Shown here one piece after another: positions 16,329 to 23,978 of a DNA stretch of 26,518 bases (within the stretch, counting starts at the first letter, position 1; the number at the start of each line of letters is the position of its first letter). The notes under the pieces were generated by a model. That model was not told the DNA's origin, ran no database searches, and saw nothing but the letters and a program-made list of their open reading frames with translations. The stretch lies in the NCBI RefSeq assembly GCF_900016645.1, contig NZ_CDGJ01000046.1. One strand, 5' to 3'. The position numbers were made by a program, and so were the translations under genes. Source of the stretch: Acididesulfobacillus acetoxydans. GTDB lineage: Bacteria; Bacillota; Desulfitobacteriia; Desulfitobacteriales; Desulfitobacteriaceae.

Positions 16329-17276
16329 TTATTCCTGTGTGGATAGCAGCTTGACCTCTTGGTTATACACAGCTACCGGCGTATGCTTTTGCAGGGACTG
16401 ATGCGGCAGATAGCGATTATGCAAGTGGATGTAGCGTTCCACCCCCTGCCTGGTCTCCCGTGGACTTGTATAGTCATTGATATAGACCTCATTGTACTTG
16501 AGACTACGCCAGAAGCGCTCAATGACGATATTGTCCTTGGCACGGCCTTTGCCATCCATGCTGATGCGAACGTCATGTTCCTTCAGCAAATCGATATACT
16601 GTGGACTTGTAAAATGGCTGCCTTGGTCGCTGTTGATAATTTCAGGCTTACGCCGCGCTAGTGCTCGCTTCATCGTCTCCAGCACAAATCCAATCTCCAG
16701 ACTTTGATCGAGCTGCCAATCGACAATGAAACGGGAGTACCAATCCATGATAGCGTACAGATACATCCAGCCATGTGTCATGCGGATGTAGGTGATATCC
16801 ACAGACCACACTTGATCGGGCTTTGTGATTTGCAGCTTCCGGAGCAGGTAAGGATAGATCCGATGTTGGAGATCCCGTTTGCTCAGGTTCGGCCCGGGAA
16901 AGACAGCCATGATAGCCATTTCACGCATGTAGCGACGTACGGTATTCTCGTGGATTCCATCTCCTTCCCGATTCATGATGGCAGCGATTCTCCGGTAGCC
17001 CAGGAACGTATGCTGCGTATAGAGTTCATCAATCCGGTGCTTACGGCGAATCTCCTCCGGAGAGGGAGGGACCGGCTTGTAGTACAGGCTGGAGCGATTC
17101 AGGCTAAGCAGCTCGGCTTGAACGCTGAGCGCGTGTTCGGGGCAATCCCATTCCAGCAGGTCGATACGTTCATCGCGTGACAGGTTAGAGGCCAGATTTT
17201 TTTTTGAGCCACGACAATTGACTGGTGAGCTGTCCAATTTCGGCGTAGAGTTCGTGAATCGTTTTTTCGTAATCAT
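16329..17276 (-). CDS. IS3-family transposase OrfB (DDE catalytic part)
   Basis: Encodes the integrase-core transposase. After an HTH_21-like helper region (LYYKPVPPSPEEIRRKHRID, TFLGYRRIAAIMN) comes the DDE core: first Asp in QVWSVDITYIRM, second in IINSDQGSHF, and Glu in DNIVIERFWRSLKY, 35 residues after the second Asp. The C-terminus ends IHLHNRYLPHQSLQKHTP, usual for the family. The frame is open from 17276, but residues before NLASNLSRDER are an out-of-frame reading of OrfA. The functional product is expected as an OrfA-OrfB fusion formed by slippage at the A9 run (plus-strand T9, 17197-17205). Here OrfB lies in the +1 (equal to -2) frame relative to OrfA, not the usual -1. Confidence 0.9.
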   Translation of the reverse strand: MITKKRFTNSTPKLDSSPVNCRGSKKNLASNLSRDERIDLLEWDCPEHALSVQAELLSLNRSSLYYKPVPPSPEEIRRKHRIDELYTQHTFLGYRRIAAIMNREGDGIHENTVRRYMREMAIMAVFPGPNLSKRDLQHRIYPYLLRKLQITKPDQVWSVDITYIRMTHGWMYLYAIMDWYSRFIVDWQLDQSLEIGFVLETMKRALARRKPEIINSDQGSHFTSPQYIDLLKEHDVRISMDGKGRAKDNIVIERFWRSLKYNEVYINDYTSPRETRQGVERYIHLHNRYLPHQSLQKHTPVAVYNQEVKLLSTQE

Positions 17277-17478
17277 TCTTCATTTTCGTGATGCCTTTCC
17301 GATCATCGACGAACAATTGCGGGAGATTCTGAACAGCTTCCGATTTCCACCTATTAAGGACATTCGTGTGAACGCCATGCTCAGATGCGAGCTGCGAGAC
17401 CGACTTTTCTTCCTTCAAAATTTCCAGCACAATTCGTGTCTTTTCTTCCGGCGTAAACTTTCTTCTGATGGTCGTCAT
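17185..17478 (-). CDS. IS3-family transposase OrfA (HTH)
   Basis: A 97-aa protein with the HTH_Tnp_1 domain: RRKFTPEEKTRIVLEILKE, SVSQLASEHGVHTNVLNRWK, then a leucine-zipper-like region (DYEKTIHELYAEIGQLTSQL) ending SWLKKKSGL. It binds the terminal repeats and, alone, usually represses transposition. The stop lies 10 bases past the A9 slippery run. Upstream, GGAGTAAG (plus 17488-17495, complement) could be its ribosome site. Confidence 0.9.
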   Translation of the reverse strand: MTTIRRKFTPEEKTRIVLEILKEEKSVSQLASEHGVHTNVLNRWKSEAVQNLPQLFVDDRKGITKMKNDYEKTIHELYAEIGQLTSQLSWLKKKSGL

Positions 17479-17529
17479 ACAACTAACTTACTCCTCTTTT
17501 TCTGTCTTGTTTCTATGTAGCATTATAAC

Positions 17530-17875
17530 CCTAATGTAGCGAGATGGGGCTCACCCAAAAGAAATACATCCTACGAGCCGCATCCCGTTGCCACACTGAA
17601 GCATCCGTCGTAGGGTCCCATGTCAAGCGTACCCGAAGGTAACCAAACGACAATTCGAAGAAATGGGGGACTATAACTAAGATTTTTGCGGTTCGTGTCT
17701 TGACAACGGGGTGCGTTATACTCAAACCCACGGAGATCTTTGCTAGAATTACGAGTTTAATGACTCAACCGAATTTGACAACTCCACATCCCAGAGATTG
17801 GGAAGGTCGTACCGGCTTAGCAAAGTACGAACTGTCGGGGTTGTAACCGCCGTAGATAAACACAAGGAGGACATT
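17530..17875. other. Intergenic region before the split gene
   Basis: No gene is supported. It includes TTGACA at 17709-17714 and TATACT at 17726-17731, but these are only 11 bases apart and not a usable pair. At 17790-17834 it carries the third copy of the module right boundary. The AAGGAGG at 17864-17870 belongs to the next gene. Confidence 0.45.
17790..17834 (+). repeat. Third, solitary copy of the module right-boundary sequence
   Basis: CCCAGAGATTGGG, then AAGGTCGTACC, then CTTAGCAAAG and GAACTG, in the same order as at the right ends of module copies A (13074-13116) and B (24626-24669). The rest of the module is absent here. Like the others it is followed within about 40 bases by the start of an accessory gene. 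Confidence 0.65.
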
Positions 17876-18529
17876 ATGGGTGATTCTAACTTCATTGTTG
17901 CAATCGGAACAATAGCCTTGGCCGTAACTGGGGTGAAAACTACGTGGGATACTCGAAAATCAATTAAGGCTGCGGAGAAGTCTGCTAAGGCAAGTCAAGA
18001 ATCGGCAGAGGCTACTAAAGTCTCTGTTGAACGGATGAAGGACGCTTTAATTCCTTATTTTGATTTGAGCCTTACGTGGGATCATGGCCTTATTCTAACT
18101 ATTCGAAATGTTGGACCAGGCCTAGGGAAAATACGGTTAGTAACTGTGCGAAATGATATTTCATTTGACTCCGTCTGGGATCCAACAGATTACTGGTCTC
18201 ATGAAGCTCCACCAGTTAAGAATAAGAAAGGGAAAACGAGGATACGCGATTTCGTTGTCGGTTCCAAAGAAGAGTATTCCTTTCAATTGCAATCTAGTCC
18301 CCCGGTAAGTTCAAGTGATATTAAAAGCTGGCTCAGTTCTCTATCCGTTTTTTATGAGGATGTATATGATCGTGTATATCGTTCCCGCATTGTTTATACT
18401 TGGTATGCTCCTGAAGAGATTCGGGTGGTTGGTAAAGAGTCCTTTCCAGACGAACTATCGCTACTAATCTGTAGTAACATCCAACAGATTTATGATATTG
18501 AAGGTGAGAAACCAGTAGCTTTCAATGGA
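17876..18529 (+). pseudogene. Membrane-anchored protein of unknown function, 5' part split by transposon
   Basis: ATG 17876 with AAGGAGG (17864-17870). The first 218 codons encode an N-terminal membrane segment (NFIVAIGTIALAVTGVKT), a charged coiled coil (SIKAAEKSAKASQESAEATK) and then a beta-rich domain (DLSLTWDHGLILTIRNVG). The frame is interrupted after Gly218 by the transposon at 18530. It would run on into transposon DNA and produce a longer aberrant product ending at 19024. The remaining 113 codons are at 22522-22863 in the same frame once the transposon and one ATGGA are removed; the restored protein has 331 residues. I do not recognise the family. Such anchored coiled-coil/beta proteins occur as partners in accessory loci. 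Confidence 0.75.
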
Positions 18530-18760
18530 TGTAGCGGTGTACGCTCCTTGGCGGCAGACCAATCACCGCCACTGGCACAGAGCTATGGGGTTTGTGTCAC
18601 CGCCACTGGCGGTAGTTTGCCAGGTTTAAAATTGTCGCCAATGGCGATGAGTCCACGCTTTGTTTGGAAGCACCGCCACTGGCGATGGCGCTTGAAGCTC
18701 GAAATGGGCAAGGGTCTCTGTCCATCAGCCTGTCAGTCTGTCAGTCTGTCAGTCTGTCAG
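18530..18760. repeat. Transposon left end: transposase-site repeats and TGTCAGTC tandem repeat
   Basis: Repeats around CACCGCCACTGGC occur at 18564-18576, 18598-18612 and 18671-18683, with TCGCCAATGGCGA at 18635-18647 and TTGGCGG at 18548-18554. Similar spaced sites exist at the right end, so they are probable transposase-binding sites. Further in, TGTCAGTC is tandemly repeated 3.75 times (18731-18760) and contains the stop codon of the small minus-strand gene. Confidence 0.7.
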
Positions 18761-19129
18761 GTTTTTTGGAGTTTTTCGGCTTGCAGAAAAGCGTTGCTGG
18801 GCCTTAAAGGTCAAGATGTCTCCTCTGGCTTCCCGGAGCTTTTCCTCAAAAACCTTCTGGAACCAGGCCGTTCTGTTTTGAACGGGGGGATACTGGGAGA
18901 ACTTGTCGTTGACTTTGCAGACGGCTTCGATCATTTCGCTGGGATCATAGCCAAGACGCCGGGCTACCTCCAAAGCCAATGGGAGCAAATCATAAAAGCC
19001 CGTGCTCACAAAAAACTTCTCTAAGAGCCGCTTCTCGGACGACTCTTCAGGTATAGATGGCTCAGGCATAACCTTTACCTCCTCAAGTTTTAATTCAGAT
19101 GCCGTTCTCCGGATAGGGATCCAGGACAT
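18749..19129 (-). CDS. Transposon accessory protein, 126 aa
   Basis: Last gene of the transposon operon, 5 bases after the ATPase stop. The product has a proline/acid-rich N-terminus (KVMPEPSIPEESSEK), a helical domain (FYDLLPLALEVARRLGYDP) and NRTAWFQKVFEEKLREARGD, a motif also seen near the C-terminus of DnaD-like and helical replication-associated proteins of Firmicutes. The last residues and stop are encoded by the TGTCAGTC tandem repeat, so its C-terminus probably varies among copies. Its role in transposition is unknown. Confidence 0.65.
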   Translation of the reverse strand: MSWIPIRRTASELKLEEVKVMPEPSIPEESSEKRLLEKFFVSTGFYDLLPLALEVARRLGYDPSEMIEAVCKVNDKFSQYPPVQNRTAWFQKVFEEKLREARGDILTFKAQQRFSASRKTPKNLTD

Positions 19130-19134
19130 CCCCT

Positions 19135-19935
19135 CTAAATCAGGTCTTCCTCTTCAAGACCTTTTTTGACCGCGGTTGCATCAACGATTGAGTTATCGGC
19201 TGCCACGGCTGCCAAAAGGGCATAGCGGCAGAGGTTGTTGATACGACGCGGAATCCCTTTAGAAAACTGGTAGATGAGCGCAATGGCTTCGTCAGCAAAG
19301 ATCTGCTTATCCACTCCGGCGATTTTCAGATGATGCAGGATGTAAGCAGGGATTTCCTCCTCTTCGAGACAGGGTAGGCGGTAGCGTACGCTAATCCTCT
19401 GACGAATGCATTCCAGCACCTGGAGGCGCAGGGTTTCGGCCAGTTGCGGTTGACCCGCGAGGATAATCATGAGGGGCGAAAAGGAATCCGTTCGATAATT
19501 CAGCACAAAGCGCAGTTCACTCAGCATAGGGACCGTCAGTTCCTGAGCCTCGTCGACGACCACGATGGGTTTAATGCCTTTCTGGTAGAGGTCCATCATG
19601 GCGTGTGCAACCAAGCGCTTGTTATGAGAGAAGGCGCGGCCGGGTTGGACATCCACCTGATAGAGCAAGCCTTTATAGAATTCTGCGGGCGTCAGCCCTG
19701 AACTGGCCAGGTAGAGATAGCGATAACGCGAAGCCTCCAGGGAGTGCATGACGGAGCGGATGGTCGTGGATTTCCCGGAGCCCACGTGCCCGGTGATCAC
19801 AGCCAGGGAACCCGTCTCAATGGCGTGTCTCAGTCTAGCCAGAAGTTCACGGTGTCCCTTGGAGATAAAGACTTCGCTGGGAGCTAACTCTCGTGAGAAG
19901 GGCTCTCGCGTAAAAGAGAAGTAGGCGTTATTCAT
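19135..19935 (-). CDS. ExeA-like AAA+ ATPase of the transposon (TnsC/TniB-like role)
   Basis: A 266-aa ATPase with the ExeA-type beginning (YFSFTREPFSRELAP), Walker A GHVGSGKST at 49-57, Walker B IVVVDEAQEL at 124-133, sensor-like ILAGQPQL and the C-terminal helical part (FSKGIPRRINNLCRYALL). In Tn7 and Mu relatives this ATPase binds target DNA and activates the transposase. Its start overlaps the transposase stop by 8 bases, giving coupled translation. All ATPase residues look intact. Confidence 0.88.
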   Translation of the reverse strand: MNNAYFSFTREPFSRELAPSEVFISKGHRELLARLRHAIETGSLAVITGHVGSGKSTTIRSVMHSLEASRYRYLYLASSGLTPAEFYKGLLYQVDVQPGRAFSHNKRLVAHAMMDLYQKGIKPIVVVDEAQELTVPMLSELRFVLNYRTDSFSPLMIILAGQPQLAETLRLQVLECIRQRISVRYRLPCLEEEEIPAYILHHLKIAGVDKQIFADEAIALIYQFSKGIPRRINNLCRYALLAAVAADNSIVDATAVKKGLEEEDLI

Positions 19936-21319
19936 CTTCTTTTACCCCCAGAGCTTTGGCAAAAGAAAGGCCACAACGCGCTTTCAGTTCCTCTTTGTGT
20001 TCCTGTACAATGGCCTGCATCGCGTTGGCGAGGGCCACTTGCCTCTCGGTCTGGCGCTCCGTGACCCGCTTTTCCGTAAAATTCTGCATCCGGTAGGGGT
20101 GGGCTTCACCCCAGAAGATTCCTTCGTGGTAGACGAGAATACGCCTTAAGTCGTAGGGGTTGAAACGAAGCTCGACGGTCTTGCCGAGCAGGGCTTCATC
20201 CACTTCATACAGGTTATTGTAAATCTGTACGGCCCCCAGAGAATTGACTTTACGCTTTTCCCGCCATAAAAAAGCTTCCTGCAGTGTGGCCGGATCCACG
20301 GGCCGGGACCTATCCAGGTACTTGGCCTTTGCCGCAACTAAAGCCTCTCGGGGGCTCATCTTCAACGTAGAATGCCGACGGTCGTGGTAGCGTCTCTCTA
20401 TCCAAGCGGTGAGGAAAGTGTTCACCTCGGCTAGGGTCGTTACTTTGCCGGATTCAATTTGTTCTTTAAGGAGGGGCTCGAATTTTTCAGCAACGGTCCT
20501 AAACCAGCGTTCAATGCGCCCGCGTCCTTGCGGCTGCCTAACCCGGGTGTGTTTTACGCAAAAACCCAGTTCCGCCGCGATGCGCTTCAAGTGTTGGGAA
20601 CGGAAAATCTTGGCATTATCGACATAAAAGATCTGGGGAATCTGAAACTTGATAACCGCTTTCAGGAGTGCATCCTCCAGACAAGGGCGATTCTCGTTAA
20701 AGTAGAACTCGGCATGCACAATATAACGAGTATAGGAGTCAAGGATGGCCACCAGGCGTAGACGCCGGTTCCTCCCCGTTCGTTCATCGAAGAGGTAGGA
20801 TCCGTCCCAGACATCGCAAATCCAGAGGACATGGGCGCCTTCTACGCTGAGCAGTCGGTAGCGCTTGCGGACGACTCGTTTTAGACCGGGACGATCTTTG
20901 CCTAAACGACGAAAGTGACGATTTAAGGTGCTGACACACATGCGCTCTGAGCCAGTCACATGATCAGAGCGCAGAAGCTCAATGATGCTGTCCGCAGACA
21001 GCTCCGGGCGGTGCAGCCGAAGTTGCACGGCTTGTTCCAAAGCCTCCGGCGGAAAGACTTTGAGTGTTCCCTGTTCCGGGCGGACCTGGGGTTTGAGGCC
21101 CTCTTTTCCGAATTTACGGTAGTTGCTGAGGTAGCGTTCAAGGGTCCGTTTGCCCAAACGGATGAGATTGTTGCGAGCGTCAAGATGCATTTTGCCGACA
21201 AGTTCTTCAAGAAGGATCTTTTGGGCACCCCGGGGCAGAGAGGGGCTTAGCAGGGGAGCAATCACCTCATAACGTTGAAGGGCCACCCGCTCGCGCTCGT
21301 CATCGGACATTCGATTCAT
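19928..21319 (-). CDS. DDE transposase, Mu/TnsB-like
   Basis: A 463-aa transposase. The N-terminal 140 residues hold DNA-binding helices (KRTLERYLSNYRKFGKEGL; ERMCVSTLNRHFRRLG). The integrase core has Asp169 in LWICDVWDG, Asp234 in FYVDNAKIF and Glu270 in GRGRIERWF, with 35 residues between the last two. The C-terminal part (SLGAVQIYNNLYEVDEALLGKTV) is the Mu-transposase-like barrel. It joins transposon ends to target DNA with ATPase help. The ATG at 21319 is preceded on the minus strand by AGGAGGAAGAAAAGC, a strong ribosome site. Confidence 0.92.
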   Translation of the reverse strand: MNRMSDDERERVALQRYEVIAPLLSPSLPRGAQKILLEELVGKMHLDARNNLIRLGKRTLERYLSNYRKFGKEGLKPQVRPEQGTLKVFPPEALEQAVQLRLHRPELSADSIIELLRSDHVTGSERMCVSTLNRHFRRLGKDRPGLKRVVRKRYRLLSVEGAHVLWICDVWDGSYLFDERTGRNRRLRLVAILDSYTRYIVHAEFYFNENRPCLEDALLKAVIKFQIPQIFYVDNAKIFRSQHLKRIAAELGFCVKHTRVRQPQGRGRIERWFRTVAEKFEPLLKEQIESGKVTTLAEVNTFLTAWIERRYHDRRHSTLKMSPREALVAAKAKYLDRSRPVDPATLQEAFLWREKRKVNSLGAVQIYNNLYEVDEALLGKTVELRFNPYDLRRILVYHEGIFWGEAHPYRMQNFTEKRVTERQTERQVALANAMQAIVQEHKEELKARCGLSFAKALGVKEDE

Positions 21320-21439
21320 GCTTTTCTTCCTCCTGACTTGTTCATTTCTGAGGGTTCTACCCTCTAGAGACCATCATGGTACAAGTCAGGCCGTTTGGCG
21401 ATAACCAAGGTTTGTGGGGATTTCCCCCAAAAAGCCGGT

Positions 21440-22075
21440 CTAGCCGGGTGGGCTTGTCTCTTTCACCCTGGATTTTGCGTTCCCTAAAGGGCCCCCCCAC
21501 AAATCCCATGCTCCCTCACTGTGCAGATTACATAAACCCATGAGCCGGTCAAAACGCGGAAAGTCGGTCCCCTGAGCCAGGGCTCGCAGCCAAGCCATCA
21601 GGAGTTGGGCCGCTTCCCAGTCCGATGAAGCGCTTAGGGGTAGTATGGTTTCACTCAGCAAGCGGAGAATACAGGGTATGACCCTCCCAACGAGTACGAG
21701 CGCTTGGGACAAAGCGAGGTGAATCCAACGGGACACGGTCCGTGGATCGTAAGCGATCTTGGCGCTGCTTTCTCTTAAACTCGCGCCGTTCAGGTGCTCA
21801 ACCAGAACTTCTTCATAGGTTTCCAGCGGCTCCCGCGGGTAGGGCAGCACAAACTCGGGCCAATAACTTATGGTCTCACGGCAATCCACACAATAGGCAT
21901 TAAAGATAAAAAGGGTTCTTACGTGAACATGATCCCAACATAGTCCACGACTCCAAGAAGCGTGCCACTGGGTCCGGTGAGAAGGATCATTCACGCAGGT
22001 AGCCTTTGGCGGTAAAAAACTTTTGGGATTTTCTTCATAGCTCTGGACATCAGGGCAAGGAATTGTTATTCTCAT
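21440..22075 (-). CDS. DUF6431-type zinc-finger/HTH protein of the transposon
   Basis: First gene of the transposon operon, 211 aa. Cysteines in IPCPDV, KATCVNDPSH, GLCWDH and AYCVDCRE look like a zinc site. After it comes LNGASLRESSAKIAYDPRTVSRWI, a helix-turn-helix. The architecture fits DUF6431 proteins found beside this transposase type. It occupies the place of a target-choice or end-binding helper; a comparison with TniQ/TnsD (also zinc finger plus HTH) is suggestive but homology is not shown. A 120-base gap separates it from the transposase gene. Confidence 0.7.
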   Translation of the reverse strand: MRITIPCPDVQSYEENPKSFLPPKATCVNDPSHRTQWHASWSRGLCWDHVHVRTLFIFNAYCVDCRETISYWPEFVLPYPREPLETYEEVLVEHLNGASLRESSAKIAYDPRTVSRWIHLALSQALVLVGRVIPCILRLLSETILPLSASSDWEAAQLLMAWLRALAQGTDFPRFDRLMGLCNLHSEGAWDLWGGPLGNAKSRVKETSPPG

Positions 22076-22516
22076 CTTAATGGTGGAACTCTACATCACC
22101 ATTTTTCAAGCATAGGGAGAGGGGCGACTACACCAGACTCCCTATGCTGCCAGCGATGAAGAAGCCATCTCCTTGTTCAAGCTTACAAGGGATGGCTTTC
22201 TACTTTTATTGCGAAAATATTCCTGCTTTTTATACGGCTTAGCAAATTTTTGCAGGGAGTCCAATGCGTTAGAACGGTGGACAGCCTTAGGGAAGAGCCT
22301 TTAGGCTGACTTAAACACATTAATTTCTCATTCTTAAGCCGCTTCGTGCACTATAGGGACGCGACGACAGACTGACTGACATTCTGATCATCTTCTCCGT
22401 CAGTTCTCGGCATCTTATGGCGTAACCTTCAGATACAGGAAGTGGCAACTTCATCCAACTGAAATCGCCGACTTTGGCAGTTGTTCGCTAACCGCCAAAT
22501 ACAGTGCGTCACCACA
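22076..22516. other. Transposon right end: hairpins and terminal sites
   Basis: Upstream of the minus-strand operon. Two hairpins: CATAGGGAG/CTCCCTATG (22111-22119, 22138-22146) and a 14-bp stem with one bulge (AAGCCATC-T-CCTTGT 22162-22176 against ACAAGGGATGGCTT 22185-22198), followed by TCTACTTTTATT, a likely terminator for plus-strand reading. End-proximal CGCCGACTTTGGCAG (22466-22480) and CCGCCAAAT (22492-22500) resemble the left-end sites. No gene is seen. Confidence 0.6.
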
Positions 22517-22521
22517 ATGGA

Positions 22522-22863
22522 CGCTATTTAAATTTCCATCGAATAAAGTTTCTAAAACTAATCTTGGGGACTAAAATTCCAGGTGCGGCATTTACGAACA
22601 ATGAGGACCTAATATTGCAAAAGATCGATTTCCCATGGCACGGGAATCCTGATTTTCAGCTACAGATTGGAAGTAATCTGCCATTCAGACTTGCCAGTAA
22701 TGTAAAGAACAACGGTTCAATTGGAATCAATATTTTAGACGGATCGGGTTCAGACGCAAGACCATATCCCTTGTACGGGCTCCTACCGGATGGAAACGAT
22801 GGTCCTAAAATAGTAGAAATGTACGATAAAATCGTGAAAACTCTAAACCCTATCGGTACTTAA
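22522..22863 (+). pseudogene. 3' part of the transposon-split gene
   Basis: Codons from CGC 22522 to TAA 22861-22863 continue the frame that ends at Gly218 of the 17876 gene. The join reads VAFNG-RYLNFHRIKF with one ATGGA kept. The 113 residues (GAAFTNNEDLILQKIDFPWHG, then RPYPLYGLLPDGNDG) are soluble and mixed alpha/beta, and end KTLNPIGT. Without the upstream part there is no natural start; an ATG at 22504 lies inside transposon end DNA. Confidence 0.8.
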
Positions 22864-23233
22864 GAGGAATAAAAGATCACCATTTCCGTATGTATTGTAA
22901 ATTAAAGTCATCGCTAATGGGGAAAGTTGAAGACCTTCATATTGAAGCTAATTCTGCTGCTCATTTAAAGGCCAGCACGGTAGGGACATCCCAAACTATC
23001 CCCGACAAGGGGGATGGTAGCGGTGTTTTGCCATGGAAATACATGTTTTACCTCCAACTCCAAACAGTGGAAGCGCGGGGCAAGTCTATGCCCGAGCACA
23101 GGGGGGTGAGGAAAGATGGCTAAGTTTATTACAACATGAAGTATGAAATAAACAACTATTGAGAAGTACCCTCAGTTTTCGGGGATAGAAAACACGCCCT
23201 GTTTAGGAGCTAAGTCCGCCAAGTTACATTAGG
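22864..23233. other. Intergenic region without a supported gene
   Basis: A 77-codon frame at 22890-23123 has no ribosome site at a proper distance and no recognisable sequence. Short inverted repeats such as GCCCGAGCACAGGG are weak. Nothing else is identified. Confidence 0.45.
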
Positions 23234-23440
23234 GTGTGAACAGTCTTCTGAGGTTTCGGTCGCGACCGAGGGCAATTGGAGTGAGCAATGGGTACCATTT
23301 TGGTACCCCATTGGAGCGAATCCGGCAAACCCCTTGCCAGCCGTCTACCTCCGGAAGAGCCCGGTGCGGGGAAATTCGCACGTCGTGGGGGTGGGGTCAC
23401 CGGGGGTAGCCTTGCCACCCGGAGAGGGTGCCAAAGGATC
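23234..23440 (+). ncRNA. Structured stretch, possible degraded group II intron 3' end
   Basis: Starts GTGTG (23234), a group II 5' signature. It contains a perfect 14-base palindrome TCGGTCGCGACCGA (23256-23269), a stem CAATGGGTACC/GGTACCCCATTG (23286-23313, one bulge), then AGAGCCCGGTGCGGGGAAAT (23356-23375) followed by TCGCACGTC, which resembles domain V with its AGC triad and GAAA tip, and a domain-VI-like hairpin (CCGGGGGTAGC/GCCACCCGG, 23400-23422). The 3' arm of the putative domain V is poor. There is no maturase ORF. It may equally be another structured RNA. Confidence 0.35.
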
Positions 23441-23613
23441 GTTGGGGAGCATTGAACCAGGTTGGCCCCGGCATAGGTTTCATGCAGAGAACCCGCCGCT
23501 TGCGGGCGGAATGGTGCGAAGGTCCCAAATGTTCCTGGGTTATTGGCAGGAATATGGGGGGGAATGTCGAAAAGTTGAGTTAACGTAGTGCGGAGGGTTT
23601 TGCTCCGCTTTGA

Positions 23614-23802
23614 AAGATAACGATCTGGTTAGCAGTTTTCCATCATCTTGTTCCACTGGCCAGTATTGGCGAGAAGTATGTGGTTGACCCAATAAAGGAT
23701 TTGAGGCCAGTCTGCCCAAATTGCCATGCGATAATTCACCGTCGGAATCCACCACTATCGCTGGATGAACTCAGGGATACTCAAGGAGGTACACCCCAAT
23801 GA
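23614..23802 (+). pseudogene. HNH endonuclease 3' fragment (copy B)
   Basis: Same fragment as copy A (HHLVPLASIGEKYVVDP, CPNCHAIIHRR), open from after TGA 23611-23613. An 11-base deletion relative to copy A at DELRD shifts the frame, so it ends early at TGA 23800-23802 (DTQGGTPQ). It has no start codon and lacks the N-terminal part. The TGA overlaps the ATG of the 59-aa gene. Confidence 0.72.
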
Positions 23803-23978
23803 AGAATTGTGAAATGAAGTTGAACGGAAAGATTTTGACCATAACGGTTGATGTTTCGAAGGAATTTGGCCCTTCGTCTTCAGGGAAGAGCATCATTATT
23901 GCCTCGACCGAAGGCAATGTGTCAATACCCGAGAAGGAGGAGATAAAGATCGGTCTGAACGTCTACAGGAAGCCTTAA
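23799..23978 (+). CDS. 59-aa conserved small protein (copy B)
   Basis: ATG 23799 behind AAGGAGGT (23783-23790). Same length and sequence as copy A apart from N11K, L12I, I19V and L25P. Its TAA is directly followed by the ATG of the next gene (TAAATG), so the pair is kept coupled in both copies although the HNH gene before it has decayed. That selective retention suggests the 59-aa and 198-aa proteins function together. Function unknown. Confidence 0.75.
   Translation: MKNCEMKLNGKILTITVDVSKEFGPSSSGKSIIIASTEGNVSIPEKEEIKIGLNVYRKP

Larger units (their letters stand above)
16268..17529 (-). mobile_element. IS3-family insertion sequence (approximate ends)
   Basis: An OrfA/OrfB pair on the minus strand with an A9 slippery run at their overlap. 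Possible terminal repeats are GTTGATAAATGCTA (16268-16281) and the reverse complement of TAGCATTATAAC (17518-17529), but they match only loosely and I found no target duplication. The stated ends are estimates. Confidence 0.6.
18530..22516 (-). mobile_element. Complete Tn7/Mu-type transposon, 3987 bp, with 5-bp target duplication
   Basis: Left end TGTAGCGGTG at 18530; right end CACCACA to 22516. Read inward, both ends start TGT and carry TTGGCGG at exactly positions 19-25; 16 of the first 25 bases agree. The direct target repeat ATGGA lies at 18525-18529 and 22517-22521. Removing the element and one repeat restores an open frame. Cargo, all on the minus strand: DUF6431 protein, DDE transposase, ExeA-like ATPase, small accessory protein. 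TGT/ACA ends and a 5-bp duplication are typical of Tn7, Tn5053 and Tn552 relatives, which also pair a TnsB-type transposase with an AAA ATPase. Confidence 0.92.

Noticed and set aside
16704..17180. 158-codon plus-strand frame
   Set aside because: Antisense to the IS3 OrfB catalytic core.
17709..17731. TTGACA and TATACT as a promoter
   Set aside because: The spacing is 11 bases, too short for sigma-70 type recognition.
18731..18760. Tandem repeat considered as a CRISPR array
   Set aside because: The 8-base units are contiguous with no spacers and lie in a transposon end; no cas genes.
22890..23123. 77-codon frame
   Set aside because: No properly spaced ribosome site and low-complexity, non-protein-like sequence.
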